A program made the position numbers and the translations under genes. Source: Ascidia mentula (taxonomy: Eukaryota; Chordata; Ascidiacea; Phlebobranchia; Ascidiidae). From it: a stretch of 64,000 nt of DNA. The DNA lies in assembly GCA_947561715.1 (NCBI GenBank), contig OX387204.1:13025001-13089000 (forward strand), written 5' to 3'. The notes under the pieces are model-generated. The model saw only the letters and a program-made list of their open reading frames with translations. It searched no databases and had not been told where the DNA came from. Below are positions 20,610 to 34,700 of this stretch, in pieces; the first letter of the stretch is position 1; the number at the start of each line of letters is the position of its first letter.

Positions 20610-23600
20610 TCAGTTCCCATTTTGATCAGAACCATCTCGACAGAGACGAGATTCCGCAAACATCATCAACGAAGAGATAATCAGAGAAGCCGCCCCGAAG
20701 TAGAAAACAACGGACATTTCACCAATGGCGTCTATAGCTGTTCCTGTATATGTTGAAATTGTTTTTAATTTTTAAAACTACAAGAAAAATCGGCGCTTAT
20801 AAATTGCGCATTGAAAATGCGAAGTTTGTATGTTAGCGGTCACCACACGACGCTGCTTCGAAACAACCGTTTCCACTCACCACACGAATGTTTATGAAGT
20901 CTTCCCTTCAATAAATTTGGAAAGTGCCATTTATATAATAGGCATTTTTGGGGCCCAGTAAATGATTTGTTTATTCATATTATTGTTAAGAAAAAACGAA
21001 TAGTTTGTAAGTAGCCTTTTGTTATTTTTATTAATCTATCCTCATGGCATAATTAAACGTAACGTTTATTGACCTTTTGTTTATGTATGACAATGCATAT
21101 TTATTCATAACAAAAGGGTATTTTCGTTGGCTTGGCTTAGTAAATATTTGTGTGCCGGCCAAGTAGCCAATGATTTTGTGTTTCAAAACTTGGTAGTTGT
21201 AAAAAAAGAAAAGTGGAGGAATCCTCGTCCAAAAATACTACAAATATACAGACTCAAGATTCTCGTATAATCAATGTGCTAACCATTGGTGAGATTCAGC
21301 CGGTTCGCACCGGTTCTGTAGAACCGTCTCACGAAATTTTATGAGATCAGCGAACCGGTTAGCATTACTGGTTACTGTCAATGGATTTTGGAACAGAACC
21401 GGCTGAAAAATATGACTTTTGTGATAGAACCGGCTGACAAAAAAATTGAATCCCACCACTGGTGCTAACTGCTAAGCTACACTGCTACAGCAACATGCCT
21501 TATGAACTTCTGCCCCGCGGAAAAACCAACAGTCTGTGATGACCCTAGAGAAAGTAAGGTTGGATCCCACTGATGCAGGGCATTAAATTGAGTCCTACCC
21601 GATCTTACCTCCTCGACGTGTGTCCTGCCTTTTTTAAACATTCACCAATCGCCCGATCTGTAATAACACAAAGTTTGGAAACTCACCAAACATCACCGTG
21701 GTCGCTGAGCCAGCGATGAATGAAAAAACGCTGCTGTACGAATAAACGGCGGCAAAAAGTTCCGGGCCCATTATCTCTGTCGTAAATACGGCGTAAACGG
21801 CATCCATTCCACCACCACCGATTCCGATCAAACAACACAATACCAAAAGTGGCACAAATGTTGGTAGGAAGGGAAGCACGAAGAACACTACAGCAAGAAC
21901 CAGTTGGATCAGGCTCTGCGTTAAAATGTACAGACATGAAGAGAAAAATGATTGGAAAGCACCAAGTAAATGACAGTGCCTCTGGATGCAAAAACTTATA
22001 TAACTCACGTATGCATTAAAGCGTTATTTTGGCATTTATTTTCATTTGAAGGACAGTTTATTTTTTATTCTTAAGATTATCGTTGTTAAACGTTTAAATA
22101 TTAAAAACTGAGTTTGTGCAAACTGGTGTGTGGGTTGTGTGCGTTCGATTTTGGTCTTAATGTTTACATTTGTTTTACGTTTGTTGTTTTCAGAATATTG
22201 ATGATGTCGTAAGGACGAAATATATACAAGTAGCTTGGATGATTGTACAAAACTATACCTTAGTCCTAGTAATCACTGTTTCAAGACTTTTTGGTGCTAC
22301 GATCCGAAGACCAAGACCAATCGAAGTTGTCAGTGGGAAATTAATGCATTATACATAAACATTTCTGTCGAACCATAATATAACTATGGAGTGGCGCGTC
22401 TTTGCAGTTAAGTTTAAACTGCTCGATGAATTTGCTGCATGATAGTTATCACACACTTACGGCTACAGCCATTCGCTTTGAGACGTCAAATTTGTCGAAG
22501 AAAGATGCAAACAGTAATCGTGAACCAATTTCTCCAAACGAGACAGCAGAGACGAGAGTTGTGGCTTCAACTTTTGAAATGTCGAAATCTGCAACAAAAA
22601 TACTGACATGTTTACATGCGAAGTGTTTACACTGGCTAAGGAATGGGGTAACTTAGGGCCCTCGAGAGAAAAAAATGTGACGATGCGAGGACCTGTATTT
22701 TAGACCACATGACATTGTCGGGGAAATCCAGCCTTTTACAATAGAAATTCCTCAATTCATGGGCCCCTATTTGCCGTTCAAAATTTGTGATTTTTATAAT
22801 GTTTGTAATCGTTGTTAATTATACATATTATACATTTTTTTCCTTTTGGCTCAAACACACAACACACTACAGAACAAAACACAACTCACTGTTTTTTCCG
22901 TAAGGTACCAAAAAAGTAAGGGAAGAATAGTAAGCCGCTGCAAAGAAGATCCAAGACCATGTAAACAGTTGAAACTTGGGTTTCGTGACCACTCCCAGGT
23001 CACTTTCATTGTACATTTTTCTCGCCACAGTGCCAAAAGACTTTTTACCATGTGTTCTTGACTTGTTGTCAACATGATTTTCGTGTTTGTCGCTGCGTCA
23101 AAATAGACAACGGTAAATTTATTTTAGGTTAAAATATATCCACATGTTGATGTTGGTTCGGTTGACAAAGAGCATGATTCAGGGTATATTTGCACATCGC
23201 TAACACATTCGTTTCAGCATGATGCGTAAAAAACAAACTAATGGTGAGAAGAGGTACGGGTTATACACTGTTTACCACAGACTTTGTACGCGCAAAAGCA
23301 AACCCATGTTTTTAGGTTTGTGAAATTTGAGAATAATCCGATCCAGAGAAATGGTTACAGAAGATGTAGTAACAGAAGATACGAAAATTTTGTTCGTTTT
23401 TTATTCAATTGTCACAAGATATCAAAAATTAAGTACAGCCGCCAACAGTTTTATGATTTCTATTTTAGATCACTCTAGGATTGTACGAAACTGGTGTTTT
23501 TCACCAGTTGCCTGCCTACCTCAGCGCTCTTTTGGTTGCAGCTCATTCTCAAATTGCGCTGATGATGGACGCAATCGTATTTGAAACGTTTGCACATAAT

Positions 23601-24432
23601 GTATAGCAACATATTAGCTTTGGCTTTTTTGTAAGCCGTTTACGTACTCACTACACGGCTGTGGAGTTGAATCAACAAAATGTTCAACAGGTCGAAGCAG
23701 ACTCCCCACGACCGCTATTTGAAGATAAAAACCTGAGACAATCTGTGAAAACCATAATTCATAACCACATAAGTGATCGCATATGATGTCGCATCACATG
23801 CCTGCAGGGCACCTCGCCAAGAATAGATGTCAATTAAGAGTTGGTAGATTGGGCAGTATATGAATCCACCCAGCGAAGCACCCGTACAAAGTAGCTGCAT
23901 AGCGATATTTCGTCGCTTCAGGAAATAATTTTTCACCGATCCGTATATTCCAACAGTTGTAACCGCGGTACACACACCTGTATATGTGATGTTGGAAACA
24001 AGTGGATTAAAGTGCGGAGCGATATTTACCAACCTGGAACAAATCCCGCAGTCCAGTAAGTTGCCCATAGCGACCCAAACAAAGATGAAACATAGACCGA
24101 GATACAGGATATCAGCCCAGCGGTCATGACTCCCATTCTATAACTGATGCGCTTGTACAATGCTGGCACAACAAGGCCTGTTAAGGGAAAATTAGGAATT
24201 ATTAAGGGATGCCAGTTCATTTAAACATATCAAACAAGGCACACATACTTCCAAGACCATAGCCTCCAAGGTACAAGCCGTTAAGCCAGGCCATCTCGCC
24301 GTAGTTCACAGCGAATTCCCCCATTAGGGAATTGTAAAACACTGAATAGCAGCGTTGGGCAGCGGCGTATAAGGACGGTATAAACATCCCTGCCACTGCT
24401 ACTATCCAACCCCATTGAGTTTTAGTGAGCAT
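20610..24432 (-). CDS. SLC16-like (monocarboxylate transporter-type) MFS transporter
   Basis: Exons: 24249-24432 (ATG 24432, start uncertain), 24034-24177, about 23787-23987 (3' boundary unclear), 23652-23714, 22461-22588, 21687-21915, 20610-20743 (stop 20610-20612). Phases agree at the other junctions. The N-terminus KTQWGWIVAVAGMF corresponds to the conserved DGGWGW start of TM1 in monocarboxylate transporters. YFLKRRNIAMQL and LIDIYSWRGAL match the TM4-TM5 signature of the family, and GSLLRPVE follows as expected. Exons 5 and 6 give TM7 to TM11. The C-terminal cytosolic tail is very short. Members move lactate, pyruvate or related solutes with protons, or aromatic amino acids; substrate cannot be told. 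The gap after WRGAL leaves TM6 short, so an exon may be missed. Confidence 0.7.
21276..21469. mobile_element. hAT-type MITE with exact 8-bp target duplication
   Basis: The 178-bp element at 21284-21461 has ends CATTGGTGAGATTC and GAATCCCACCACTG (12 of 14 as inverted repeats). It is flanked by perfect GTGCTAAC duplications at 21276-21283 and 21462-21469. Inside are repeated GAACCGG motifs. It lies in the last intron of the SLC16-like gene. An 8-bp duplication is the hAT hallmark. Confidence 0.9.
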
Positions 24433-27400
24433 TCCTGAGGTGCAGTGGGAGTACGTCGGCAATAGATATAGTTGTTAAGGTATGTTGTCTTCAACCAGTA
24501 ATGTACACACAGACAACTAGCAGTTTAGAAGTTTTCAATGTAACTAAACTTTTTGTTTGCTGCATTGCAAAGGGAACTGCACACAGGAAATAGTTTCGTC
24601 CGCTTTGGGCTACGTGCAAAACACGTACGTGTCAATGACATTGAATCACGCGAATCAGTTCGCGGATGCAAAACAAAAACATGCAGCAAACGAGAGGTAT
24701 TGCATGTACGGATTTTTGGACTATTCTAACAACAAAATTGCTACGCAATGAACCATACGTAGTACCTCTACAAACCTTGGTTTAAATCGTACAGCACGCC
24801 CGACTTGTGAAAATCAACACCTTGTGGAGACAATTCGCCTGTCTCCAAGCGTGAACGTATTTGCACACACAAAGCATTCGCAGTGCACCTTCTTCAGCAC
24901 ACCAGAAGAAGCATTGACTAGCTAACTTGCATGCGTCGAAACAACTTCTATGACGTATACCCACATAAAGGTAGAGATCCAAACACTGGCAAGCGCTTAA
25001 CAATTGCTAACCAAAGTCGATAGCAGAGGATGTTGACAGAACAGTCTGTCAACTAACACAAACCATAGCAAACAATTTCTGTCCAGCAATTAATTGCAGT
25101 GTCTGTGTGTCATTATGTCTTTTAATTGACTAGTATATGCTAGTAGTAGGCTAACTGTGTGACTTAGCGCTCTTACGCGTTTCTATTTCCATGAAGTCTG
25201 GTCTAAATTAAACCTAAATCCGACCTATGTTACTATAATTACTAACAAAGATAAATCTCAATAAAAAATTAATCGAACTTGCTAACGCGCTCAAGGTTTG
25301 TAAAGTTGCTTGCCCTTAAAAAGCACTCAAGCGTGAAATGTGCAACTCGACATTTTATTTCACCGATTTTTTTTTCAAAGGCAAATACAACCTAATTTTA
25401 TACCTTAGGTTGATAATTTGGACATGCAAATTAAATTTTTCTTGTTTGTTAACTTTATTTTTTAACCGTAAATAGGAGGTATTCGAACCTACAGCATATT
25501 GCATTCTGCAACAAACACAATGATACAAAACTGTCAACAAATCTTTTCAACAAAATTTTTTGACGAACATTTTTATTCTGACAAACATTTTGTATTCAGG
25601 TACGACAGTCCACGTCGATAGGGTTGTCATCCGTCCTTTATTCAGCTATATTTATTTGTGCCATATTGTCAATTCGTATTGAATCTAGTACTCTGTCAAC
25701 TTAGCAATCTCGATAAGGGCGACATGATGAGAAGTTCTTCGTTCGTTAAACTACCGAAGTCGCTAAAACTGAATTTAGCGAGGTGTTTACGAGCGAGGAA
25801 CTCGGTACAGAAAATGTTATGCCGAGCACATCTCGTTAGGACCTCGTACAAGCGTGCAACGAAAACGAGAGACTGCGTCACTTTTCAGGAGAAAGGGACC
25901 TTTGCGTCGCCCTAAATACTATGTTTCTGAATACGAGTTGCGTAATTTGCCATAACTTGCGCATATGCGGTATAGAATCTTGAATTTGCCCCACATTTTT
26001 TGTTCGTTTTCATTATTTAGGTAAGTTTACGATAATATGCGACCGAAATCTCAAATCAAATTGGTGTATTAGTTTTAGGCTTAACAGTTGAGGAAATGCC
26101 TTGAGGCATGTTAATTAACATTGTACTGATCAATCTCATTTTAATTGTTGTAAAATTTTAATTAAATCACAATTCTACCACACCTACTTTGCAAGTTATT
26201 AAAATCATTTACAAGCCGAAAACTTACTATGGGTGTTAAAATACCCATAGTCTACCTATCAATATTGTCAAAATGTTTCGCCCTTTCGTTCGGCCGGAAA
26301 AATATGCAAGTTATGTCAGGGTCACTTGAGAATTTACAACTCGCTATATTGTATTTACGAGGTTACGAAAACAACCCATGCAAAATTGACACTAATATAT
26401 TCTCGAATGGTGTAGTTCTGTGATCGCACAACACTGAGTATTATTGCAACAGCAAAAAAACTGCTGCTTTGACAACAGCAACTCCCTTGGTTGTGTTGGG
26501 CATTTTGATGAATGGCCGATTTTTGATCGTTTCGAAATTCAAACGATTGGAATCATTTCGACGAATAAATGCGGTTTTGTGTCGTTTCTTATGAAGCTAT
26601 ATTAGAATAGTATATCTTTTATTTTATAGCATTTGCAAATCTTCGAAAAAAATATTAAAACATACTGATATTGCAAATGTATAGGCAAGCAAAATTAAAC
26701 TATTGCCACCAAGTATAACATATCCCATGAATACTTGGTAAATTTTGGCCTATTTTTATGACAAATAATTGCAAAATATGCTGCCGTTACACAGTTTTTC
26801 GACAAAAATGAGTTTAGCGAGTGGTCTGAGATCCTTGTTAGTTAGCGAGGAACTTAACGAGAATTGTTTAGCGAGAACGCGGCTCGTCATACCAAAAGTT
26901 GCGTTAGCGAGGTTTTGCGTCAATAGCGAGCTCCCTAAACTTAGCGAGATGTGCTCAGCCTCTATTCAAAAAGGGCAGTTTTTTGAGAGGAAAAACAGAA
27001 ATAGTAGTCTAAACTATTTACATGTTACATAATTTTAAAATAACCACAAAAAAGAAAACAATAAGGAACAGAGGTGACGTTCGACTTTTGAAAAAGGATG
27101 CCTTCCCCATATTAAACAAACTGAGACCCGCAAAGAACTACAAAAACTGCGGCGTATTATACGACAAGATAGAAACGAGGCCCTACACAAAATTTAAACT
27201 AAATATGTTATATATCAGATTTTTTTACATCAAGACCGTATTGGTTATTGGATAAATAAAACAACCCTTTCAAAAATCATCTTTAATTGGAACATACTGC
27301 TACCATCTTATATTCTCTAAAACTTTTATAAGAAACTAAACATTTGAGTTCGACTGTTGCTACTATATACACACGACAGATACAAAACAGCGAGCACTAC

Positions 27401-28794
27401 TATTGCATGCCGTTTCCGTTTACTAGAATTTCAGTTCAGTTTTTTAAGAGCTGTAAAAAAACGGATGTAATTTCGAATGTTGTTGTTTTAACATCATCGT
27501 AGCAAATATAAGCAATTACACAAAATAACCCAACTTTACTTGTGAGGCCCTGTTAAATATCGTGCAGATATAGTATGTGGACAAAGAGCAACTGTCAAAG
27601 ATAAAACAAAGGAAAAGCACAATTTTTCACAAACATTTATTGTCCTTGGGCGCCGGGAAAAAAATAGCGAAGTAACCAACAAACGTGAAACGCAACAATG
27701 ACAATTCGAATGCGTTTGTAATCAATAAGTTGGCATATGTTCTGTTCGGTCATACATATAGTCGGCCCTTAACTGCATTAGATGGCTTAATGTTAGTGAC
27801 ATGTTGTAGGAATTAATAAATAGGACAATCTAATTGCCGTAATGGCACTTATAAAACAAAAAAGAAACGCGACGTGTAAACCATTAACGTTCATTCTTTA
27901 AGCAAAACAGTGCAACGAACACAGCTTTCAGAGGCTTTTTGCTGCGGAATTTAGGCTTGGATTTTAATCTGTGACAAAAAAAAATACCGATAAAAAGCAA
28001 CGTAAGACGACTTACACTCCACAACTGGTTAGAACTGGTTACAACCGGTTTCGTCTGGTTGTTTGTATAATCGAAAAAGTGGCAACAATGCTGAAAAGTG
28101 ACGATAAGTGGAGTGGAGATTTAGCGAAAGAGCAAGGAAGAAGCAAAAAGGCACGAAGCGACAGAATGAGCAGGAAGTTGATGCACAGACAACCACAATC
28201 CATTTAATATTACACGAGAGTACAGAGGTCTAACAATCCACGTTCTGAAAGTTTTACACATGAATTTTAGATTTTTAGTTACTTACTCGAACATGTTCAC
28301 ATTCATCTTTGAGAGGTTTCAGCTTGTGGCCATTTCAGCACATTTTTTGGGGTGAAATTGTTCTTTGTTCCCAAACTTCCATGAACAACACAAAGTAAGG
28401 CTTGTTGCTACGTACACTTTGATCCGTTACACCAGGGACAGAGAAATAAGCGAATAAGCAACTTTTCTACAGTCCATCGGCGAAACCAGTAAATGGTTTT
28501 TTTCACAGGCGAATTTCCACAAACAACGGGGAGTAAATACAGAGATGAACAACTTGGTATTCGAGGTCGCGCGACAAGCTTATGCGTTCGTTAGGGGTTT
28601 TAAAACCCCACTTGCATGTTACATAAACAGTTCAAAAATCCTTACAAGTACCTTGAGGCCTCGATTTCAAAACCATAACAGTGGAATATTAGCGCTTAGT
28701 TACTGAACGGCGGTGGACGGCTTGGGCGGTGTCTTAGAACTTGCACCAAAACGTGGGCTTGGCTTTGGGTGACTACTCTTGGTCTGCTCCGTGC
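24433..28794. other. Gene-free interval
   Basis: No gene is supported between the SLC16-like start and the 3' end of USP47. Short open frames here lack codon bias and splice partners. Two stretches (about 25770-25905 and 26811-26960) are rich in the heptamer TAGCGAG and related strings. A tRNA-like B-box string (TATTCGAACCT) lies near 25482-25492. Confidence 0.5.
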
Positions 28795-31700
28795 TCACAA
28801 CTCTGTCGTCAGTTCGCGATTTTTCGATGCCGCTGAGGGCGCTGTGTCCACTGTATAGATCTTCAGCGCCCTCTCCCGGCGGTAAGAAATGGGGCGGGTT
28901 GGAGAAGCTGAGTTGTCTGAAACAAAATGATGCTTGACACAATCTTTTTGTATACTAATTTAGTTAATTTCTGTAAAACGATTCCGGAAATGATCATAAC
29001 GATTTTCACCGTTTTCTTGACCACATTTCTAAAAACATGTATTTCCAAGGTTAAAATCTGTTGGCTTTCGTATAACACAAATATATTTCGATAAAAAACA
29101 ACGTCAGTGTCTAGTTTCAGTCCAAAAGCAACGTCAGTGTCAAATAGATTTAGCAATGCATGCAAAATAATATGTTGTGATGGCCAGCCCGGCGTTGTGT
29201 AACGAAGAAAGTTTTTGGACTGAAACCTCATTCTTTCACAAACCACTTTTATGCTGGTTATCGTATTATGCAAAATATCAAATGAATAAAGCTGATTGGA
29301 CTGGGCACACACAAAAACTTTACGACAAAGATTGTTTTTTCATACTTGTGTTTCGCTTGTTGGAACAACTGCTGATGGTTGAATCTGACTTCATTTCTTC
29401 GGTTTGAATTTGTTTGATTTCATCATCGCTACAAGTTTTCAGTTCCTCCGTTTTGTCCCTTGAAAACGTGAATGTTGGAACACAAAAAGTAAAACCAAGA
29501 GGCTGTACATAGGGATTGTTTAATGCAGCCCTTCAAATTCCCCACGTTTCCTAATTTTCTGTGCAGACAATCCTGGCGCTTCAAACGTTTTTTTTTACTC
29601 TAATCACAATAACTGTTTTTCAAAAAATGGAGAAACCACTGATCTAGACTGAAGTACGTTTGTTCAATATTCAATACCTGTAAAAGACAACAGTACCATC
29701 CTCAGTTAAGTGCATTGAGTAGGTGTATGGCTTGCGTTCTGTCGGAACCCAATCGAGGTCCTTGTGGGCGTCCAGCACGCTGATACGAAAGGGAAACATT
29801 CCTCGGCCCTAAGCAACACCATTTCGGTCATAAAGGAAAATTTTGTGTTACACGGATGTCAGTTAGTATGAAACGATGTGAAATAACAAGCATTAATGTT
29901 TAAATTTTTCGCGCAATTTTTATCAACGAAACTTGTAGTTTTGCAATACCAACGCTCTATTGTGGGACAAGCACAACAAAACGCACTGGTTCCTAAAGCA
30001 CAAAACAGTATTTGTTCCCAAACTTCCATTAATAACATGAAGTAACGCTTGTTACCTCGTATATACTTCGATCCGTTACACCAGGGACAGCGAAATTATA
30101 GCAAAGTACACTAATTTACACTTAACACAGCGAAAGGCACTGCCCTTTACAAAAGCAACTTTTTTGTGTAAATGTTTACGATGTAGTGTTAGTGGTCTAG
30201 AGAGCGAGCATATTGTTCAGTACAACAAACCCTTTTATCAATGCAAACAATCGTATAAACCAAATTAAAAAAATGAAAACGTTTTAAGCAACATAACGTT
30301 TTCAACATTTTTGTACATTGCAACATGTGGTAATCAACTTGACAATCAAACCAGTAGTATCGAAATTAGGTGGAGGCAAATCATACCTTGGCAACTTGTA
30401 TGTTGTCCTTCTCGATATCAGTGCATTGAGCCAGTTTCTCTCTCACGTGATCAGCTGTGTATCCCACGTAAGTTGATTCGTCGGTGAGAATTACTTCGTG
30501 AAAGTCGTCGAAACGCAGCAGGGAGGGTCTCCATCGACGACACAGTAGAACCACTTGTGATCTGTCGGTCTGTGACGGTTGTAAGGGTTATTCCCAACAT
30601 CTTGTGTGTTTGACGTGCACAGAATATACTTTTTCATGTGCACAGCAACATTATTTTTAACATACAGTGCATGATTTCCATTGAAAGACAAAAAAGTACT
30701 ATGCTAGGCCTTTGCTTCCCAACAAGTGGGTCGCGAAGCATTTCTAAACTTGATCTGATAATGTCCAATATGCAAGCTCAAGTTTTGCATTAATAGTAAA
30801 AATTTGTGTATTAATAGTGTTTCTTTTCTCATTAAATTATTTTCCATTCGTTTGGTTATATCTTATTGTGGGTCGCACAATAAAACTTGCATCAAAAGGG
30901 GCTCGCGAACTGAAAAAGGTTCGGAAGCACTGCTTCAGGCCTTTGCTACGTAATTTGGGCATTAATCAGCAACTATGCCACTGATGAATTTAAGTAACTG
31001 AACTTGCGGTTAGCATAAGTTGTTACGCGACCATAACACACTCAACGAACAGGGATTGGGTACCTTTGGTTCGGGTCCTGGCAGAAACTCAACGAAAAAC
31101 TCGAGTGATCCGTACAAGCTGATGTCTGGACCGAAACGATCGTCTGAGAGGAAAACTTGACCAGGACTTCGCCATGACTTCTTGCGAATCCGAATCCTGC
31201 GAACCGGATATTAGCGTTGCGACAAAACACGCTTAAGGCGCTAGCAAGGGTTGGACAGCAAAGTTCAAAAATTTTGAAATTATGTGGTAATGGAATTTTT
31301 AATCCTATAATGTCAGAATTCAATAATATCGAAAAATGTTTTTCTTTAAAAATCTTTTCCGCTAAAATCAACGCGCGGATTGGATTTGAATTTAGCGACA
31401 TTCGAATCGAATAAATTCGTGACTTTGATTTACGGAAACCAAAAGCGGCAAACAAATGCACAAATTACCGTTCTGGGTCAGATTGTCGGATGTCACATTG
31501 CTCGGCGAGATCGTTACACAACTGCTTGCGAGCGTCCTCTATCGACAGGTCGCGTTGCACAACCCAATTCATTAGAGGTTTGGCGGTCTGTGTAAATAAG
31601 TTACGTACATAACAAGCATAAACATAACGGGTTGTTACAGATATCTGTTGACCAGAACTTAAAGAGCTTCGGGTATATTGAACGACCCATACAACAGCAA

Positions 31701-34700
31701 AAAACAAGTTTTTTGTTATTATAATGTGTTAATCGCAAAACCTTAAGCCTGAAGACGAAAAACATGCGTTGTTTGAGTAGCCAGTATTAAAAACTAAGAA
31801 CGATACATTGACACGATTTTTCATTCTGCTGTCTTTTATCGGAAGAAGTGCAGATTCGGCCAATAAATATATTACAATGACGTGCTAAATATTTTTATAA
31901 GGGTGCGACTCTGACTTGATCCCCAAATTACATTCATTTTTGACAAATTTAAAGGATATTTGATCACCACACTAAGACTTTCGCAAAACCTAAACAGAAT
32001 TACAAACAGTCAAACAAGGGCAACCTTGGCATACTCGATCCCACTACGCTAAGGGTCCGGGACCCAGTTTAACGAACACACACCTCTTCTTCGTCAAGTT
32101 CAAGCAGAAAGAGACTGCACCGATATTCGTCCTTACGCAAAGCTCGTCCAAACCGTACATTGAACTGCGTTCCATCCGTAACTAGTTTGAAGTCGTCGGT
32201 GGGGGCACACATTTCCACCTAAAGAGTCGCCATATCAAATCAGGACCTTATAAGATTGATACCAACAACAGTATTAATATTGTTTGGCATTTTTAGACAG
32301 AGTTAATCTGTTACAATAAGTAATAAATAAACATACAGTTAACGCAACAAAACAGATTTCAGCAGTCAGTTACATTTTAATTACAAAATTCTCAAATATT
32401 AATAGTCAAATTGACTGTAGGAACACAACTTACGGGTTTTCTCATAATTCTGAGTATAAAAAGACTGGTCCATATTGCTATTAACACTGTCATGTTTAAA
32501 AGAAGACGTTTCGGTAAAAACTTATGCCATCATCAGTTTAAACTGATTGACTGTGATTATAAGTAATTATCAGTCCAACTGTTGCGTTTGGAAATCAGAA
32601 AAGGGTGCACAAATAGTTACTGACCTCTTGACCGCTGGCGTATTGTTTGTAAATACAAAAGCGGCGAGTCGGGGTCTTTACCATATGCGTTAGGTGTCGC
32701 TTCAGAGCAAGTAACGGCATCCGTTTGTCGATCTCCAAAGTCAAGACTAAAATATAGTGGAAAGTAAGTGTAAACTTAGTAACTCTGTGGTAAGTCCGGA
32801 TACAAATATCAAAGATAAGGAAAAAATGCCATCAAAACATATAAGCCACACTCCGTACCAGTACCTTTGCAAGGGGCCGTCTCCTCACCCCAACCAGCGC
32901 CTTTGGGGGCCTTGGATTGCGACGTGGCCACGACCTTAAAATAATAATTCTTTTTCCCGATTTCAGCCCATAATCCCCAGCTGTCCGATGCCACCGAGGA
33001 ATTGGACACAGTCCTCTGTCTGTTGCCGTCTTTACGAGACCACACACTGTCCGAAGTTCCAGGTTCGGTCAAAGTTTCTGCTGGTTCCTCTTCGACGTCT
33101 TCGCTGTGCGGGAATATCGGCTTAATCATGCCTGTGTCCTGAGGGAAAATCTCAGGTGCTTTTGGAGGGTACGCAGCATCGGTTATTGTGTTGTACACAC
33201 AAGTATTGCACGATCGGGTGGCAGACGAGCAATGCGGAATATCACTCTGGTCCACTTCATCCACCCAAGCCACGTTTTTACCTGGCTCAGTAGTCACGAT
33301 TTGTCCTTTCAGGCAACCGATTGTAGGTTTCTTGGAAGCGGAATCGCCAGCGTCTCCCGCGCCTTTGCGCTCGCCACTTTCGCCTGCATCGGCGTATTGT
33401 AAGGCTTTACTGTAATCCGCTGTAGTCGCGGTGTTCGTACATTGCACAGCGTGACCAGGATAACGTTTGGTCGGGCCGATTTTCCCTGCATCAGGATTCT
33501 TGTTGGTGCGTAGATCGTCGCTACTGTTGTAGAGATACGAGTGTGGAAGTTGCTTATCCAAACTGGGGGCGCCTTTCGCTGTTGTGAGCGTGGTTGGGGT
33601 TGCGGACTGTTCGCTTGTATTACAAAGGGTATCAGTGCTATCCAGCGTCGAACAAGATGTGCTCAGACTGCTGCCTTCACTAGGCTGGGATGCTGTGTTA
33701 CAAAAATGACAGTTTTAAAGCATTAGGTTGGATGATTTGGGAGTATAGGTTGTATTTGACTGACTGAACGCTAACAGGGTGTATAGATGTGTTACAACAT
33801 TCCACGTTTCTCGTGAGGCTTTAGTGGAGGAGAATATATTTCCCCTATAATGAGATAAACACCTACATGGGTGTATGAGGAATGTTATGTGATCTCTGTT
33901 TGAATCATTTATAGAAAAACTGGACGCAAAAACACATTCACAACTTGCTAAATAATTGATTGAGTTTATCTGCTTGTCTTTCAAATACACCAAGGTCGAA
34001 TTACAGAGCGAGCGACACTAAGTGAGTGGGTTAATATTACATAAGCGATTTAAACCTTGGTTTTCCAAATCCTCGCCAAACGAGGTTGGGGCGTTTCGTG
34101 TCAAATCATCATCGGAATCTCCGCCGATTGATCCTGGACCTGAATGTGATGACGTACCGTCTTCGCACCGCAACGAACTTGTGGGGGAAGTACCCCATAC
34201 GTAACCTGTGTGGAGAGACGTTTCATTTTAAAGTGGCAAAAAAAACTCAAAAAGCTCTTGTAGCAAAAACATTTTGTTAAACCCAAATATCCCGACGACT
34301 GAAATTTCGAGCGTGATAAACAGACTTTTGCCAGAAGAGTTTTTTGAGGTATAATTTAATATCAAAAACATAATTTTCATTAAAGTGTAATCCGAATTAT
34401 TGAAAATCGAGAACTGTTGATCGCGCAAAACATAATTATGGGGATTTCAGGCCGAATTGATATTAGGACCCCGCAGAAAACGTTTTTAAAAAATATAAAA
34501 AATTAGTAACAACTAATAAATAGGGGTCGAAAATATGCCAACCAAAGGATTTACGCCGAATTTTTGTTGTCGTAATCCTTTGGTTACATCGTTTTTCGAC
34601 GCAAACGGTCCGGCATCATTTGTTATCACACATCACAGCATCACGCAAATAACAACAGAGTGTAAACGAGATGGGAAAAGATGCCACCAACATACAAAGG

